DNA of 64,000 bases from positions 62,001 to 126,000 of the forward strand of contig NZ_JAAMFB010000010.1 in the NCBI RefSeq assembly GCF_013322225.1, given 5' to 3'. Under the pieces are notes generated by a model. That model did not search any database. It saw nothing but the letters and a program-made list of their open reading frames with translations, and was not told the origin of the DNA. The position numbers were made by a program, and so were the translations under genes. Position 1 is the first letter of the stretch, and each line of letters opens with the position of its first letter. This document shows, piece by piece, positions 18,861 through 27,678 of this stretch. The stretch is from Agrobacterium larrymoorei (GTDB lineage: Bacteria; Pseudomonadota; Alphaproteobacteria; Rhizobiales; Rhizobiaceae).

Positions 18861-19928
18861 TCACTTCGCCGCTGTTTGCGCGATCTTCGGGGCGGAGTTT
18901 TTATCGACCCTGACGACAACGGACATACCTGGCGAAAGCTCTGCTGCCATGGGCTGGTCGGGATCTATGGAAACCCGGACGCCGATACGCTGGGCAATTT
19001 TCACGAAGTTGCCAGTGGCATTGTCGGGCTTGATAACGGCAAATTCGGAACCCGCTGCTGGCGAAAAGCGCTCGACCGTGCCGTTGAGCTTGCGGCGGTG
19101 AAGGGCATCGACGGAAATGGTCACGGGCTGGCCGACTTCCATTCCGGCAAGCTGCGTTTCCTTGAAATTAGCCACCACCCATATTTCATGCGGCACGACC
19201 GCCATCAGCTGCGTGCCCGCCGTCACATATTGGCCGACACGAACGCCGACCTCACCGAGCTTGCCATCCCGCGGCGCATGGATTTCCGTGTTCTGAAGGT
19301 CGATCTTTGCCAGTTCCACCGAGGCTTGCGCATTGGCAACCGCGGCCTGAAGCGAACCGCGATTGACGATGATCGTCTGGAGGTCCTGACGCGCGACTTC
19401 CTGCGCGGCCTTCGCCTGTGAGAGGCCAGCGCGGGACTTGTCCAGATTGGCCTGCGCTTCTTCCTGAAGGCTGGACGTGCCGACACCGCTGCGGATGAGG
19501 TTATCCTGACGGTCCGCAGAGAGTTGGGCCTGTTTCAGGGAGGCTTCTGCGCTATCCACCGCCGCTTCGCTGGAGCGAATATTGGCGTTGGCGGCAATTT
19601 CCTGCTGGCGGGAGTTATCGAAGGCCGCCGTCTGGCTGGCGAGCGTCGCTTCGGCCTGCGCGAGCTTTTGTTTGAAAATGCGGTCATCGATCTTGGCCAG
19701 AAGGTCGCCTTGCTTGACCTCCTGATAATCCTTGACCGGAACATCCACCACGTAACCGCTAACCTGCGGGCTCATGGTCGTGACGTAACCGCGCACATAG
19801 GCGTTGTCGGTCATTTCCACGGCACTGGAGAAAGGCGGCAGGCGCCATGCGTAAAGCACCAGCGCAACACCGGCGATGCCGCCGAGAAGGACGATGAGAG
19901 TGAGAGGCGTGAAAATCTTCTTTAGCAT
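18861..19928 (-). CDS. emrA: HlyD/EmrA-type membrane fusion protein
   Basis: A 355-residue periplasmic adaptor of a tripartite drug-efflux pump. One N-terminal membrane helix lies at about 8-28. A lipoyl-like half motif (AYVRGYVTTMSPQVSGYV) is followed by a long coiled-coil hairpin (about 80-200, Ala/Gln/Lys-rich) and beta-barrel segments (HAPRDGKLGEVGVRVGQYV). It lies 18 bases after the EmrB-like gene and is the last of marR-emrB-emrA. An outer-membrane partner is not encoded here. The order regulator-emrB-emrA is reversed relative to E. coli emrRAB. Confidence 0.87.
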   Translation of the reverse strand: MLKKIFTPLTLIVLLGGIAGVALVLYAWRLPPFSSAVEMTDNAYVRGYVTTMSPQVSGYVVDVPVKDYQEVKQGDLLAKIDDRIFKQKLAQAEATLASQTAAFDNSRQQEIAANANIRSSEAAVDSAEASLKQAQLSADRQDNLIRSGVGTSSLQEEAQANLDKSRAGLSQAKAAQEVARQDLQTIIVNRGSLQAAVANAQASVELAKIDLQNTEIHAPRDGKLGEVGVRVGQYVTAGTQLMAVVPHEIWVVANFKETQLAGMEVGQPVTISVDALHRRKLNGTVERFSPAAGSEFAVIKPDNATGNFVKIAQRIGVRVSIDPDQPMAAELSPGMSVVVRVDKNSAPKIAQTAAK

Positions 19929-19946
19929 TTTTAGGACTCTAAACGA

Positions 19947-21641
19947 TCAGGATTGTGGGGTAGCGGCTGCATCTTGCCCGCTGACAAAAAGCGGCTTGAT
20001 GCGCAACCACGCAAGATGGAGAAGCAGCATGGCAAGTGCCGCAGCAGCGCAAACTGAAATCAGCAAAAAGGTATCGTTATAGGCCAGAATATAGGCCTCG
20101 CGCGTCACCTGCTGGCCAAGCAGGCTCAAGCCTTCCGCCTTCAGCAGTGCCGGGTCATTGATGACGTGGCTGTAAACTGCCGAAAGCTGGCTGACACGCT
20201 GGGCCACCTGCGGATTTTGCAGAAGTATGCTTTCCACGAGAATATTGGAGTGGAATTTTTCCCGCAGCGTCACGAAGGAGCCGAGCAGCCCCGTTGTCAA
20301 CATGGAACCTGTTATCTGCGTGAACAGGAAGATGGTAATGAAGTTGACGAGATAGGCCGGGCCTTTTGCCAAAGCCGCACCGAAGCCTTTTGCCATCACC
20401 GGCGGAAGGAACATGGCAGCGCCGAAGGCGATCATTGCCTGGCTCAGATACATCTGCTCCGGCCTCGTCAGGTTGGTCGAAGTGCTATCCATGAAAGCAC
20501 CGAGCGCAATCGTGGACAAGGCGATGATATGCGCTGTCTCGACATATTTCGTCAGCATCAGCATAGCGCAGACCGCGCCGCCAAGGATGGTGGCCAGAAT
20601 GATCAGCGCGTAAAGCCCCATCGTCTGGTCGTTGAGAATGCCGAGTTGCTGGTAAAGGCTGACGGCTGTCGAGGATTGCTCGGAAGAGACAGCACGGTAG
20701 ATCAACAGGATCGCGATCAGATGCAGGTTCGTGCGCGAAAAGATCCAGCGCAGATCCAGCATCGGGTTCTTTCGCGGCAGTTCGATCAAGGTCATCATGG
20801 TCAACAGCGCTATGGAGGTCGCCAGCAGCACGCCAAGCCACCAGGTTTCGAACCACCAGTAAAACCGGCCAAGCGTGAGGAACACCGCCATGCAGCCCAG
20901 ACCACCGGCGAAAAGCAAATAGCTTAGAATATCGAGACGCTCGATGACCTTTACGCGCGGGGGCGGGGTGAGCGGCAGCAAATAGATGATCGGTAGCACG
21001 GCAAGCGCCATGCCCACTTCCATGCTGTAAAGCGCCTGCCAGCCATCGATCTGCAAAAGCGTTGGCGAGATGATGCGCGCCAGCGGCGATGACAACAGCG
21101 TGCCGGTCAGCGCAATGCTTAGCCCCAGCGTCAGCTTGCGCTGCACCGGGAAGGCCTCAAGGATATAGAGAAAGCCGAGCGATGAGAGCGGTGCCGCCGC
21201 CATGCCGCTGACGAAGCGCACGACGATGGCCGAATGCAGGTCCGTCACGAAGAGATTGAGACAGGATGCAAACACGAAAGCGATGATGCTGATTTCCGCA
21301 AAGGGCCGCAGGCCATATTGCTGGCGCACCTTGAACAGCGCGATGGAGAAGGTGGCATAGGGCGCCATATAGGCCGCCGAAAGCCAGGCGATTTCCGCCA
21401 CCGTGCCGGAAAATTCTCCCTGCAACTGGTAGATATTGGCCATGACGATATTCATGCCCAGGCCCTGCGTAATGAAGAAGGCAAGACCGGCGCCGCAGTA
21501 CATCAGCTTCTCAAGGAACGACTTTTCCGCAGGCTGAGGGGGTGCCGCAGGTACTTCCTGCTCCGGCTTTCTCGCCACGGCATCGTCATGAGGGACTTTT
21601 CCCAAAGGCGCTGCGGGCGTGCTTGATATCGCGTTACTCAC
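19947..21641 (-). CDS. emrB: EmrB/QacA-type MFS drug exporter (DHA2 family)
   Basis: A 564-residue inner-membrane major-facilitator protein with about 14 hydrophobic helices after a polar N-terminal 45 residues. The length and its pairing with an EmrA adaptor identify it as DHA2 (EmrB) type. It would expel hydrophobic drugs by proton antiport through the adaptor. Its ATG overlaps the marR stop as ATGA, so repressor and pump are translated from one message. Confidence 0.87.
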   Translation of the reverse strand: MSNAISSTPAAPLGKVPHDDAVARKPEQEVPAAPPQPAEKSFLEKLMYCGAGLAFFITQGLGMNIVMANIYQLQGEFSGTVAEIAWLSAAYMAPYATFSIALFKVRQQYGLRPFAEISIIAFVFASCLNLFVTDLHSAIVVRFVSGMAAAPLSSLGFLYILEAFPVQRKLTLGLSIALTGTLLSSPLARIISPTLLQIDGWQALYSMEVGMALAVLPIIYLLPLTPPPRVKVIERLDILSYLLFAGGLGCMAVFLTLGRFYWWFETWWLGVLLATSIALLTMMTLIELPRKNPMLDLRWIFSRTNLHLIAILLIYRAVSSEQSSTAVSLYQQLGILNDQTMGLYALIILATILGGAVCAMLMLTKYVETAHIIALSTIALGAFMDSTSTNLTRPEQMYLSQAMIAFGAAMFLPPVMAKGFGAALAKGPAYLVNFITIFLFTQITGSMLTTGLLGSFVTLREKFHSNILVESILLQNPQVAQRVSQLSAVYSHVINDPALLKAEGLSLLGQQVTREAYILAYNDTFLLISVCAAAALAMLLLHLAWLRIKPLFVSGQDAAATPQS

Positions 21642-22093
21642 GGCTGCACCTTTTCCCCGGAGAGGTTTTGCAGATTGCCCGTCAGACGCCTTACGACCTG
21701 CAGGGCTGCGCGGATTTCGTCCGTCGAAATATCCACCGCGATCTCGGCCCGCATGGCCTTGGCCTGCGCATCCACGTCCTCGAATGTATTGAGCCCGACT
21801 GGCGTCATATGAATCCGCTTCGCCCTCCGGTCCGTTTCGTCAGAACGCCGTTCGATGAGATTTTGTTTCTCCATGGCATCCAGCAAACGCACCAGCGTCG
21901 GCGTTTCTATTTCCAGCTCTTCGGCAAGCTCTTTTTGTGTGAGGGAGCCTCGGCGCGAAAGCGCGAACAATGTGCGCGCACGCGCCAGCGTCAGCCCCTT
22001 CTCAGCCACCCGCGCATCGAAAAACGAGCGGAGCTTGCGATTGAAGGCAGCCATCTCATCGAAGAGCTGTTCTTTCTCCGTCGCCCTGGACAA
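21638..22093 (-). CDS. MarR-family transcriptional repressor
   Basis: A 151-residue winged-helix regulator. The wing region reads RRSDETDRRAKRIHMTPVG and the recognition part reads LTQKELAEELEIETPTLVRLLDAMEK, both typical of MarR/EmrR/SlyA. The start appears to be TTG at 22093 with an AAGGCG site upstream; no ATG is available near the N-terminus. First gene of the efflux operon; autoregulation is likely through a TAG-4-CTA palindrome just upstream. The effector is probably a phenolic or other pump substrate (inference). Confidence 0.85.
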   Translation of the reverse strand: MSRATEKEQLFDEMAAFNRKLRSFFDARVAEKGLTLARARTLFALSRRGSLTQKELAEELEIETPTLVRLLDAMEKQNLIERRSDETDRRAKRIHMTPVGLNTFEDVDAQAKAMRAEIAVDISTDEIRAALQVVRRLTGNLQNLSGEKVQP

Positions 22094-22111
22094 TGTAATC
22101 GCGCCTTATAA

Positions 22112-22122
22112 TTAGTGTGCTA
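22112..22122 (-). promoter_or_regulatory. Possible MarR operator
   Basis: TTAGTGTGCTA contains the inverted half-sites TAG and CTA with a 4-base spacer, close to the TTAG-4-CTAA type bound by MarR/SlyA regulators. It is about 20 bases upstream of the marR start, where it would block transcription or the start of translation. This is motif likeness only. Confidence 0.35.
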
Positions 22123-22415
22123 TCTATATTCAGCCTATCTATTTTTATTTTTGATGAAATTCAAGATGGTTTCGCTGATTGGCAGCTATGCCGTAAAATC
22201 ATGCCACCGACGGAGTGATTCGCGAAACGCGTCATAAACTCCGCCGAGCCCGCCTGTGGATTAGTGGGGACAACCCCGAATGTGATGCAGCCCACCTCTC
22301 TTTAGGTGAGCCCGTTTGCCACTGTTGCCGCAATGTCATTGACGCAAGCGCCCGGACGCTTCAAACCGGCAGGCTTGCAAAACATAAGAAGGCTTGAAGG
22401 GAGATCACGCAAACC
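22123..22415. other. Divergent intergenic region between marR and dnaB
   Basis: Together with the operator, this gene-free gap is about 320 bases. The marR-proximal part is AT-rich (22123-22200). Nearer dnaB there is a small hairpin CACCT-6-AGGTG (22293-22308) and a GAAGGGAG ribosome site just before the dnaB ATG. I see no coding capacity and cannot place a promoter with confidence. Confidence 0.5.
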
Positions 22416-23912
22416 ATGAACGACGCCGTGAGAAAGATCACCCCCGCCCCGGCTGCAGAGCCGCTCTACCGCGAGGCACCGAACAATATCGAGGCCGAGC
22501 AGGCGCTGCTGGGTGCCATCCTCGTCAACAATGACGCCTATTACCGCGTTTCCGACTTTCTGAAGCCGGTTCATCTCTATGAGCCGCTGCATCGCAAGAT
22601 TTTCGAGGTCGCGGGCGATATCATTCGCATGGGCAAAACTGCCAATCCGGTCACGATCAAGACCTTCCTTCCGGCGGATGAGAAGGTTGGCGATCTGACC
22701 GTTGCGCAGTATCTCGCGCGCCTGGCCGCCGAAGCCGTATCGATCATCAATGCCGAGGATTATGGCCGCGCCATCTACGATCTGGCCCTGCGCCGCGCGC
22801 TGATCCAGATCGGTGAGGATGTCGTCAACATCGCCTATGACGCGCCGCTCGACATGCCGCCGCAGGCGCAGATCGAAGACACCGAGCGCCGCCTGTTCGA
22901 GCTTGCTGAAACGGGCCGTTATGATGGCGGCTTCCAGTCTTTCAACGATGCCGTTGCACTTGCCATCGACATGGCGGGCGCAGCGTTTGAGCGTGACGGA
23001 AACCTTTCGGGCATTTCCACCGGCATCCACTCGCTGGATGGCCGCATGGGCGGCTTGCAGCGTTCCGACTTGATCGTACTTGCGGGTCGTCCGGGTATGG
23101 GCAAGACCTCGCTCGCCACCAACATCGCCTATAATATTGCCGCTTCCTACGAGCAGGAAGTGCAGCCGGATGGCTCGTTCAAGGCGAAGAACGGTGGCGT
23201 CGTCGGCTTCTACTCACTCGAAATGTCGTCCGAACAGCTGGCAACCCGTATCATTTCCGAACAGACGGAAGTGTCGTCCTCGAAGATTCGCCGTGGTGAA
23301 ATCACCGAGTCCGATTTCGAAAAGCTCGTCGCCTGCTCGCAGATGATGCAGAAAGTGCCGCTCTACATCGACCAGACCGGTGGTATTTCCATCGCCCAGC
23401 TTTCCGCCCGCGCACGCCGCCTCAAGCGCCAGCGTGGCCTCGATTGTCTAGTGGTGGACTATATTCAGCTGATGACCGGTTCCGGCAAGGGCGGCGAAAA
23501 CCGCGTGCAGGAAATCACCCAGATCACCACCGGCCTGAAAGCGCTAGGCAAGGAACTCAACGTTCCGATCATCGCGCTCTCACAGCTTTCCCGTCAGGTG
23601 GAAAGCCGCGAAGACAAGCGTCCCCAGCTCTCCGACCTTCGTGAATCGGGCTCGATCGAGCAGGACGCCGACGTGGTGCTCTTCGTGTTTCGTGAGGAAT
23701 ATTACGTCAAGAACATGGAGCCACGCGACCCGGCAGACCCGAAATACGCCGAGTGGGAGCAGCATTTCGACAAGGTCAAAGGCACGGCAGACGTCATCAT
23801 CGCCAAGCAGCGTCACGGACCGACCGGCACCGTGAAACTCGCCTTCCAGTCCGAATTCACCCGCTTCGCAGACTTGGCCGACCCTTCATTTACGCAATAC
23901 GAAGAACATTGA
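22416..23912 (+). CDS. dnaB: Replicative DNA helicase
   Basis: A 498-residue hexameric helicase that unwinds DNA at the fork. The N-terminal primase-binding domain is seen at about 20-125 (NIEAEQALLGAIL), then a linker, then the RecA-like motor from about 195 with Walker A GRPGMGKT (224-231), Walker B LDCLVVDYIQLM and the SQLSRQVE sensor. The length is normal (471 in E. coli) and no intein is present. It is followed by a terminator at 23920-23955 and leads the alr-radA region. Confidence 0.96.
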   Translation: MNDAVRKITPAPAAEPLYREAPNNIEAEQALLGAILVNNDAYYRVSDFLKPVHLYEPLHRKIFEVAGDIIRMGKTANPVTIKTFLPADEKVGDLTVAQYLARLAAEAVSIINAEDYGRAIYDLALRRALIQIGEDVVNIAYDAPLDMPPQAQIEDTERRLFELAETGRYDGGFQSFNDAVALAIDMAGAAFERDGNLSGISTGIHSLDGRMGGLQRSDLIVLAGRPGMGKTSLATNIAYNIAASYEQEVQPDGSFKAKNGGVVGFYSLEMSSEQLATRIISEQTEVSSSKIRRGEITESDFEKLVACSQMMQKVPLYIDQTGGISIAQLSARARRLKRQRGLDCLVVDYIQLMTGSGKGGENRVQEITQITTGLKALGKELNVPIIALSQLSRQVESREDKRPQLSDLRESGSIEQDADVVLFVFREEYYVKNMEPRDPADPKYAEWEQHFDKVKGTADVIIAKQRHGPTGTVKLAFQSEFTRFADLADPSFTQYEEH

Positions 23913-23919
23913 TTTCTCG

Positions 23920-23955
23920 AAGCCCCAATCCTCGTCGGAATGGGACTTTCTTTTT
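23920..23955 (+). terminator. Rho-independent terminator of dnaB
   Basis: AAGCCCCAATCC (23920-23931) pairs with GGAATGGGACTT (23937-23948) apart from two mismatches, with a TCGTC loop, and is followed by a T-rich run ending in TTTTT. It begins 8 bases after the dnaB stop codon. Confidence 0.65.
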
Positions 23956-24122
23956 AAGAGGTCAGTTGCGGCGGTTTAAAAATCAATTTCGCAAGGACTC
24001 TCTAAGCGCCCTTCTCCCGGCCGCCTGAAACAGTGTGTAAAGACCAAGTTTATCCCGACCCGTCATGACCCACTCCCACAAAGCTGATAGACAAGCTTCA
24101 AGTTGATAATGGGTTGAAAACA

Positions 24123-25298
24123 ATGACAGACGAGTTCGACGACGGCTTTTCCGAAATGGATACAGATGCATTCGACACTGCGCCGCTACGGCTGACGGTC
24201 GATCTCGGCGCACTTACGAATAACTGGCTTGACATGAAGCGTCGCTCCGGCAAGGCGCGTACCGCAGCCGTTGTGAAGGCAGACGCCTATGGCATGGGTA
24301 TCGAAGACTGCGGCTCTACTCTTTATCACGCGGGCGCGCGTGACTTCTTCGTCGCCACCGTTTCGGAAGGTGTCACGCTTCGCTCCCATGCGCCGGAAGC
24401 GCGCATATTCGTTCTCTCCGGTATTTGGCCGGGGCAGGAGCGCGATGTCTTCGCGAATGATCTCGTGCCGGTCATTGCTTCTCAAGAGCAACTGTCTTTC
24501 TGGATGAGCGCGTTGGCCGACCGGGGTGATCACCCGTTCGCTTTGCATGTCGACACGGGCTTCAACCGGCTCGGCCTTCCGCTGGAAGATGCGCTTTATC
24601 TGGCCGACGATCCGACCCGCCCGGCAAGCTTCGATCCCGTTCTGGTCATGTCTCACCTCGCCAGCGCCGATACGCCGTCTTCACCCATGAACAAGGTGCA
24701 GCTTGAGGCATTCCGAAACGTCAGCAAGGCATTTGAAGGCGTGGAAGCAAGCCTCTCTGCGTCAGCCGGCATCTGGCTCGGCTCAGACTACCATTTTGAT
24801 CTGACACGGCCCGGCATCGCTCTCTACGGAGGTGAGGCTGTCAGTGACATGAAAAATCCGATGCGTCCTGTCGCGAAAGCAGAGGCGCGGATCATTCAGA
24901 TTCGTGAGGCGGGTGAGGGCCAGACCGTGAGCTACGGCGGCACCTACACATTGAAGCGAAAAAGCCGGCTCGCCATCGCTGCCGTTGGCTACGCAGATGG
25001 CTATCATCGCTCTCTCTCCGGCTCCGGTATTCCGCTCCGCGACATGGGACGCGGCGGCGCGGAAGGTTTCATCAATGGATACAGGGTGCCGGTGGCCGGT
25101 CGCGTGACGATGGACCTGACCATCTTCGATGTTACCGATGTGCCTTATAACGCGGTTCGGGCCGGCGACTATATCGAGTTGTTTGGACCGAATGTCTTGG
25201 TCGATGAGGTTGCGCGCGCAGCAGGGACTATTGGTTATGAAATGTTCACCGGCCTTGGCTTGCGCTACGAGCGCCAGTATCTGATCGAAGACGAATAG
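24123..25298 (+). CDS. alr: Alanine racemase
   Basis: A 391-residue PLP enzyme that makes D-alanine for peptidoglycan. The PLP lysine is Lys52 in VVKADAYGMG. The second catalytic region (AVGYADGYHRS, then RVTMDLT) is in the C-terminal beta domain. An in-frame TTG at 24114 exists, but the ATG at 24123 is preferred. The first 20 residues are an acidic extension before the family fold starts at LRLTVDLGAL. It lies about 210 bases after dnaB and 159 bases before radA. Confidence 0.94.
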   Translation: MTDEFDDGFSEMDTDAFDTAPLRLTVDLGALTNNWLDMKRRSGKARTAAVVKADAYGMGIEDCGSTLYHAGARDFFVATVSEGVTLRSHAPEARIFVLSGIWPGQERDVFANDLVPVIASQEQLSFWMSALADRGDHPFALHVDTGFNRLGLPLEDALYLADDPTRPASFDPVLVMSHLASADTPSSPMNKVQLEAFRNVSKAFEGVEASLSASAGIWLGSDYHFDLTRPGIALYGGEAVSDMKNPMRPVAKAEARIIQIREAGEGQTVSYGGTYTLKRKSRLAIAAVGYADGYHRSLSGSGIPLRDMGRGGAEGFINGYRVPVAGRVTMDLTIFDVTDVPYNAVRAGDYIELFGPNVLVDEVARAAGTIGYEMFTGLGLRYERQYLIEDE

Positions 25299-25378
25299 TC
25301 TTCTCGGGCTCTTGGAAAGCAAGACGCCATTATGCTATACGAGAACAAAACGAGATCGACTTGCCTTTTTGGAGGTGG

Positions 25379-25438
25379 ATGGACGATAGCCTGCGCGCTA
25401 CGGGGCGCGGCCTTAACGCCTTCTTTCCAAGGGATTAG
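25379..25438 (+). CDS. Candidate 19-residue leader peptide upstream of radA
   Basis: A tiny ORF reading MDDSLRATGRGLNAFFPRD, ending 19 bases before the radA ATG. A GGAGG run lies just upstream, but with only a 3-base gap to the ATG, which is tighter than ideal. The peptide matches nothing I recognise. It could be a translated leader coupling radA expression, or chance. Confidence 0.25.
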   Translation: MDDSLRATGRGLNAFFPRD

Positions 25439-25457
25439 AGAAGAAGACTGACAATTC

Positions 25458-26861
25458 ATGGCCAAAGCCAAGACTCAATTCGTGTGCCAGAACTGCGGCA
25501 CAGTCCACAACCGCTGGGCAGGAAAATGCGAAGGCTGCGGTGAGTGGAATACCATAGTCGAAGAAGACCCGATGGGAGGTATCGGCTCCGGTCCCGGCAA
25601 GACGCCGAAGAAGGGGAGGCCGGTTACGCTCACCTCATTATCGGGTGAAATCGAGGAAGCACCGCGCATTCCAACGGGTATGAGCGAACTCGACCGGGCG
25701 ACCGGTGGCGGCTTCGTACGGGGTTCTGCGGTCTTGATCGGCGGCGATCCGGGTATCGGGAAGTCCACGCTGCTGATGCAGGCAGCGGCTGCGCTATCTC
25801 GGCGTGGTCATCGGGTCATCTATGTTTCCGGTGAAGAAGCTGTCGCGCAGGTGCGGCTTCGCGCCCAGCGCCTTGGAGCGGCGGAAACCGACGTGCTGCT
25901 TGCGGCAGAAACCAATGTCGAAGATATTCTGGCAACGATTTCCGAAGGTAAGCGGCCCGATCTCGTCATCATCGATTCCATCCAGACGTTGTGGAGCGAC
26001 ACCGCTGATTCTGCGCCAGGAACGGTGACGCAGGTTCGTACCGGCGTTCAGGCCATGATCCGCTTTGCCAAACAGACTGGCGCGACCATGGTGCTGGTTG
26101 GTCACGTTACCAAGGAAGGCCAGATCGCAGGTCCGCGCGTCGTGGAGCATATGGTCGATGCGGTGCTTTATTTCGAAGGGGATCGGGGTCACCACTACCG
26201 GATACTGCGTACCGTCAAGAACCGCTTCGGCCCGACCGATGAAATCGGTGTATTCGAAATGTCGGACAAGGGTCTTCGAGAGGTCTCCAATCCTTCCGAA
26301 CTGTTCCTCGGCGAGCGCAATGAGAAGTCGCCTGGCGCTGCGGTCTTTGCGGGCATTGAAGGAACGCGCCCTGTGCTGGTTGAAGTACAGGCGTTGGTGG
26401 CGCCAACGTCTCTTGGAACGCCACGTCGCGCAGTCGTCGGCTGGGACTCCTCGCGTCTCGCGATGATTCTCGCCGTGCTGGAAGCGCATTGCGGCGTGAA
26501 ACTCGGCCAGCATGACGTTTATTTGAATATCGCTGGCGGATATCGCATTTCTGAACCCGCAGCGGATATGGCTATAGCCTCTGCACTGGTTTCGTCGCTT
26601 GCCGGTATTGCCCTGCCTGCCGATTGCGTCTATTTCGGCGAAGTCAGCCTGTCGGGCGCGGTAAGGCCGGTTTCACAAACGGGACAGCGGTTGAAAGAGG
26701 CTGAAAAATTGGGTTTTTCTGCCGCATTTCTGCCCTCTGCTTCTGCGGAACTGCCGAAGGCCGCAAAAAGTCGCTGGACGGAAATTGAAAGCCTGCCAGA
26801 TCTGGTGGCGCGCATCGCAGGTTCCGGCAACCGTTTCAGGCAGGTTGAGGAAGACGAATAA
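25458..26861 (+). CDS. radA: DNA repair protein RadA
   Basis: A 467-residue RecA-like branch-migration helicase acting in recombinational repair. The N-terminal four-cysteine zinc finger (C10, C13, C24, C27) is intact. The motor has Walker A GGDPGIGKS (95-103) and the RadA-specific KNRFG motif (VKNRFGPTDEIG). The C-terminal Lon-protease-like domain is present (AAVFAGIEGTRPVLVEVQAL, then SLSGAVRPV). Its stop overlaps a 30-residue ORF by TAATG, after which cvpA starts. Confidence 0.95.
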   Translation: MAKAKTQFVCQNCGTVHNRWAGKCEGCGEWNTIVEEDPMGGIGSGPGKTPKKGRPVTLTSLSGEIEEAPRIPTGMSELDRATGGGFVRGSAVLIGGDPGIGKSTLLMQAAAALSRRGHRVIYVSGEEAVAQVRLRAQRLGAAETDVLLAAETNVEDILATISEGKRPDLVIIDSIQTLWSDTADSAPGTVTQVRTGVQAMIRFAKQTGATMVLVGHVTKEGQIAGPRVVEHMVDAVLYFEGDRGHHYRILRTVKNRFGPTDEIGVFEMSDKGLREVSNPSELFLGERNEKSPGAAVFAGIEGTRPVLVEVQALVAPTSLGTPRRAVVGWDSSRLAMILAVLEAHCGVKLGQHDVYLNIAGGYRISEPAADMAIASALVSSLAGIALPADCVYFGEVSLSGAVRPVSQTGQRLKEAEKLGFSAAFLPSASAELPKAAKSRWTEIESLPDLVARIAGSGNRFRQVEEDE

Positions 26862-26953
26862 TGATCCTTTCACTGCTTACCCGGCTAGTGTATGAGGATC
26901 GCAAATTGGCACAGTGGCTCTCCTCTGAGTGCCGCGACCTCCGGAGTTGGTAA
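26861..26953 (+). CDS. Candidate 30-residue ORF bridging radA and cvpA
   Basis: The ATG at 26861 shares a base with the radA stop (TAATG), and the ORF's TAA is directly followed by the cvpA ATG. The peptide starts MILSLLTRLVYEDRKLAQWL and ends RDLRSW. It fills the gap exactly, which favours translational coupling, but its length and composition give no functional clue and chance cannot be excluded. Confidence 0.3.
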   Translation: MILSLLTRLVYEDRKLAQWLSSECRDLRSW

Positions 26954-27541
26954 ATGCCCATTACGATTTTCGACGGTATTGTTCTTGCCGTTGTACTTTT
27001 CTCCGCCCTTCTCGCCATGGTGCGGGGGTTCTCGCGTGAAATCCTGTCGATCGCGAGCTGGGTCGGTTCCGTCGCTGCGGCGTACTACCTCTATCCACTG
27101 CTGCTGCCCTATGCACGCAACTACACCGATGACGACAAAATCGCGATCGCGGGCTCTGCCGGTCTCGTTTTCCTCGTCGCGCTGATCATCATCTCGTTCA
27201 TCACATCGCGCATTGCGGATTTCATCATCGATAGCCGCATCGGCGCTCTGGATCGCACACTCGGCTTCCTGTTCGGCGCCGCGCGTGGCCTTCTGCTTCT
27301 CGTCGTTGCGGTCGCCTTCTGGAACTGGCTGGTGGACGTCAGAACGCAACCGGAATGGATCACGCAAGCCAAGTCGAAGCCGTTCCTTGATGGCATGGTG
27401 GGACGGCTTGAAGCGGTTCTGCCTGACGATATCGAGCCGCAAATTCGCGCCCGCATCCTCGGCAAGCCCACGGAAGCAACCACCGAGGCCGCACCTGCGG
27501 AAGAAGCTCCGGCAACAAATCCGCCGGCCACAAATAATTGA
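26954..27541 (+). CDS. cvpA: CvpA family membrane protein
   Basis: A 195-residue inner-membrane protein. Four hydrophobic helices occur (about 5-28, 33-50, 60-85, 100-118), with the motif ARGLLLLVVAVAFWNWL characteristic of CvpA. The C-terminal 40 residues are a Glu/Ala/Pro-rich tail. In E. coli cvpA precedes purF and is linked to colicin V export and envelope stress; here too purF follows, after 137 bases containing a hairpin. Function is not well defined in any species. Confidence 0.88.
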   Translation: MPITIFDGIVLAVVLFSALLAMVRGFSREILSIASWVGSVAAAYYLYPLLLPYARNYTDDDKIAIAGSAGLVFLVALIIISFITSRIADFIIDSRIGALDRTLGFLFGAARGLLLLVVAVAFWNWLVDVRTQPEWITQAKSKPFLDGMVGRLEAVLPDDIEPQIRARILGKPTEATTEAAPAEEAPATNPPATNN

Positions 27542-27550
27542 CGCTGTGTC

Positions 27551-27575
27551 GCGCCTTGCAATACATGCAAGGCGC
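27551..27575 (+). terminator. Hairpin between cvpA and purF
   Basis: GCGCCTTGCA (27551-27560) and TGCAAGGCGC (27566-27575) form a perfect 10-bp stem with a 5-base loop, starting 10 bases after the cvpA stop. The following GCTATTTGT is only weakly T-rich, so it may attenuate rather than stop transcription into purF. Confidence 0.5.
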
Positions 27576-27678
27576 GCTATTTGTGCTAGATATTCAACAT
27601 AGGCAGCAGACAGACCAAACTGGCAGAGAAAATCTCCAGGGCGGTTTTTGTTTTTGGCACTAAGCAAAGGCAAGCCGG

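Noticed and set aside
25265-25471. Minus-strand ORF of 68 residues between alr and radA
   Set aside because: It covers the ends of both plus-strand genes, has no ribosome site and reads like the complement of a leader region.
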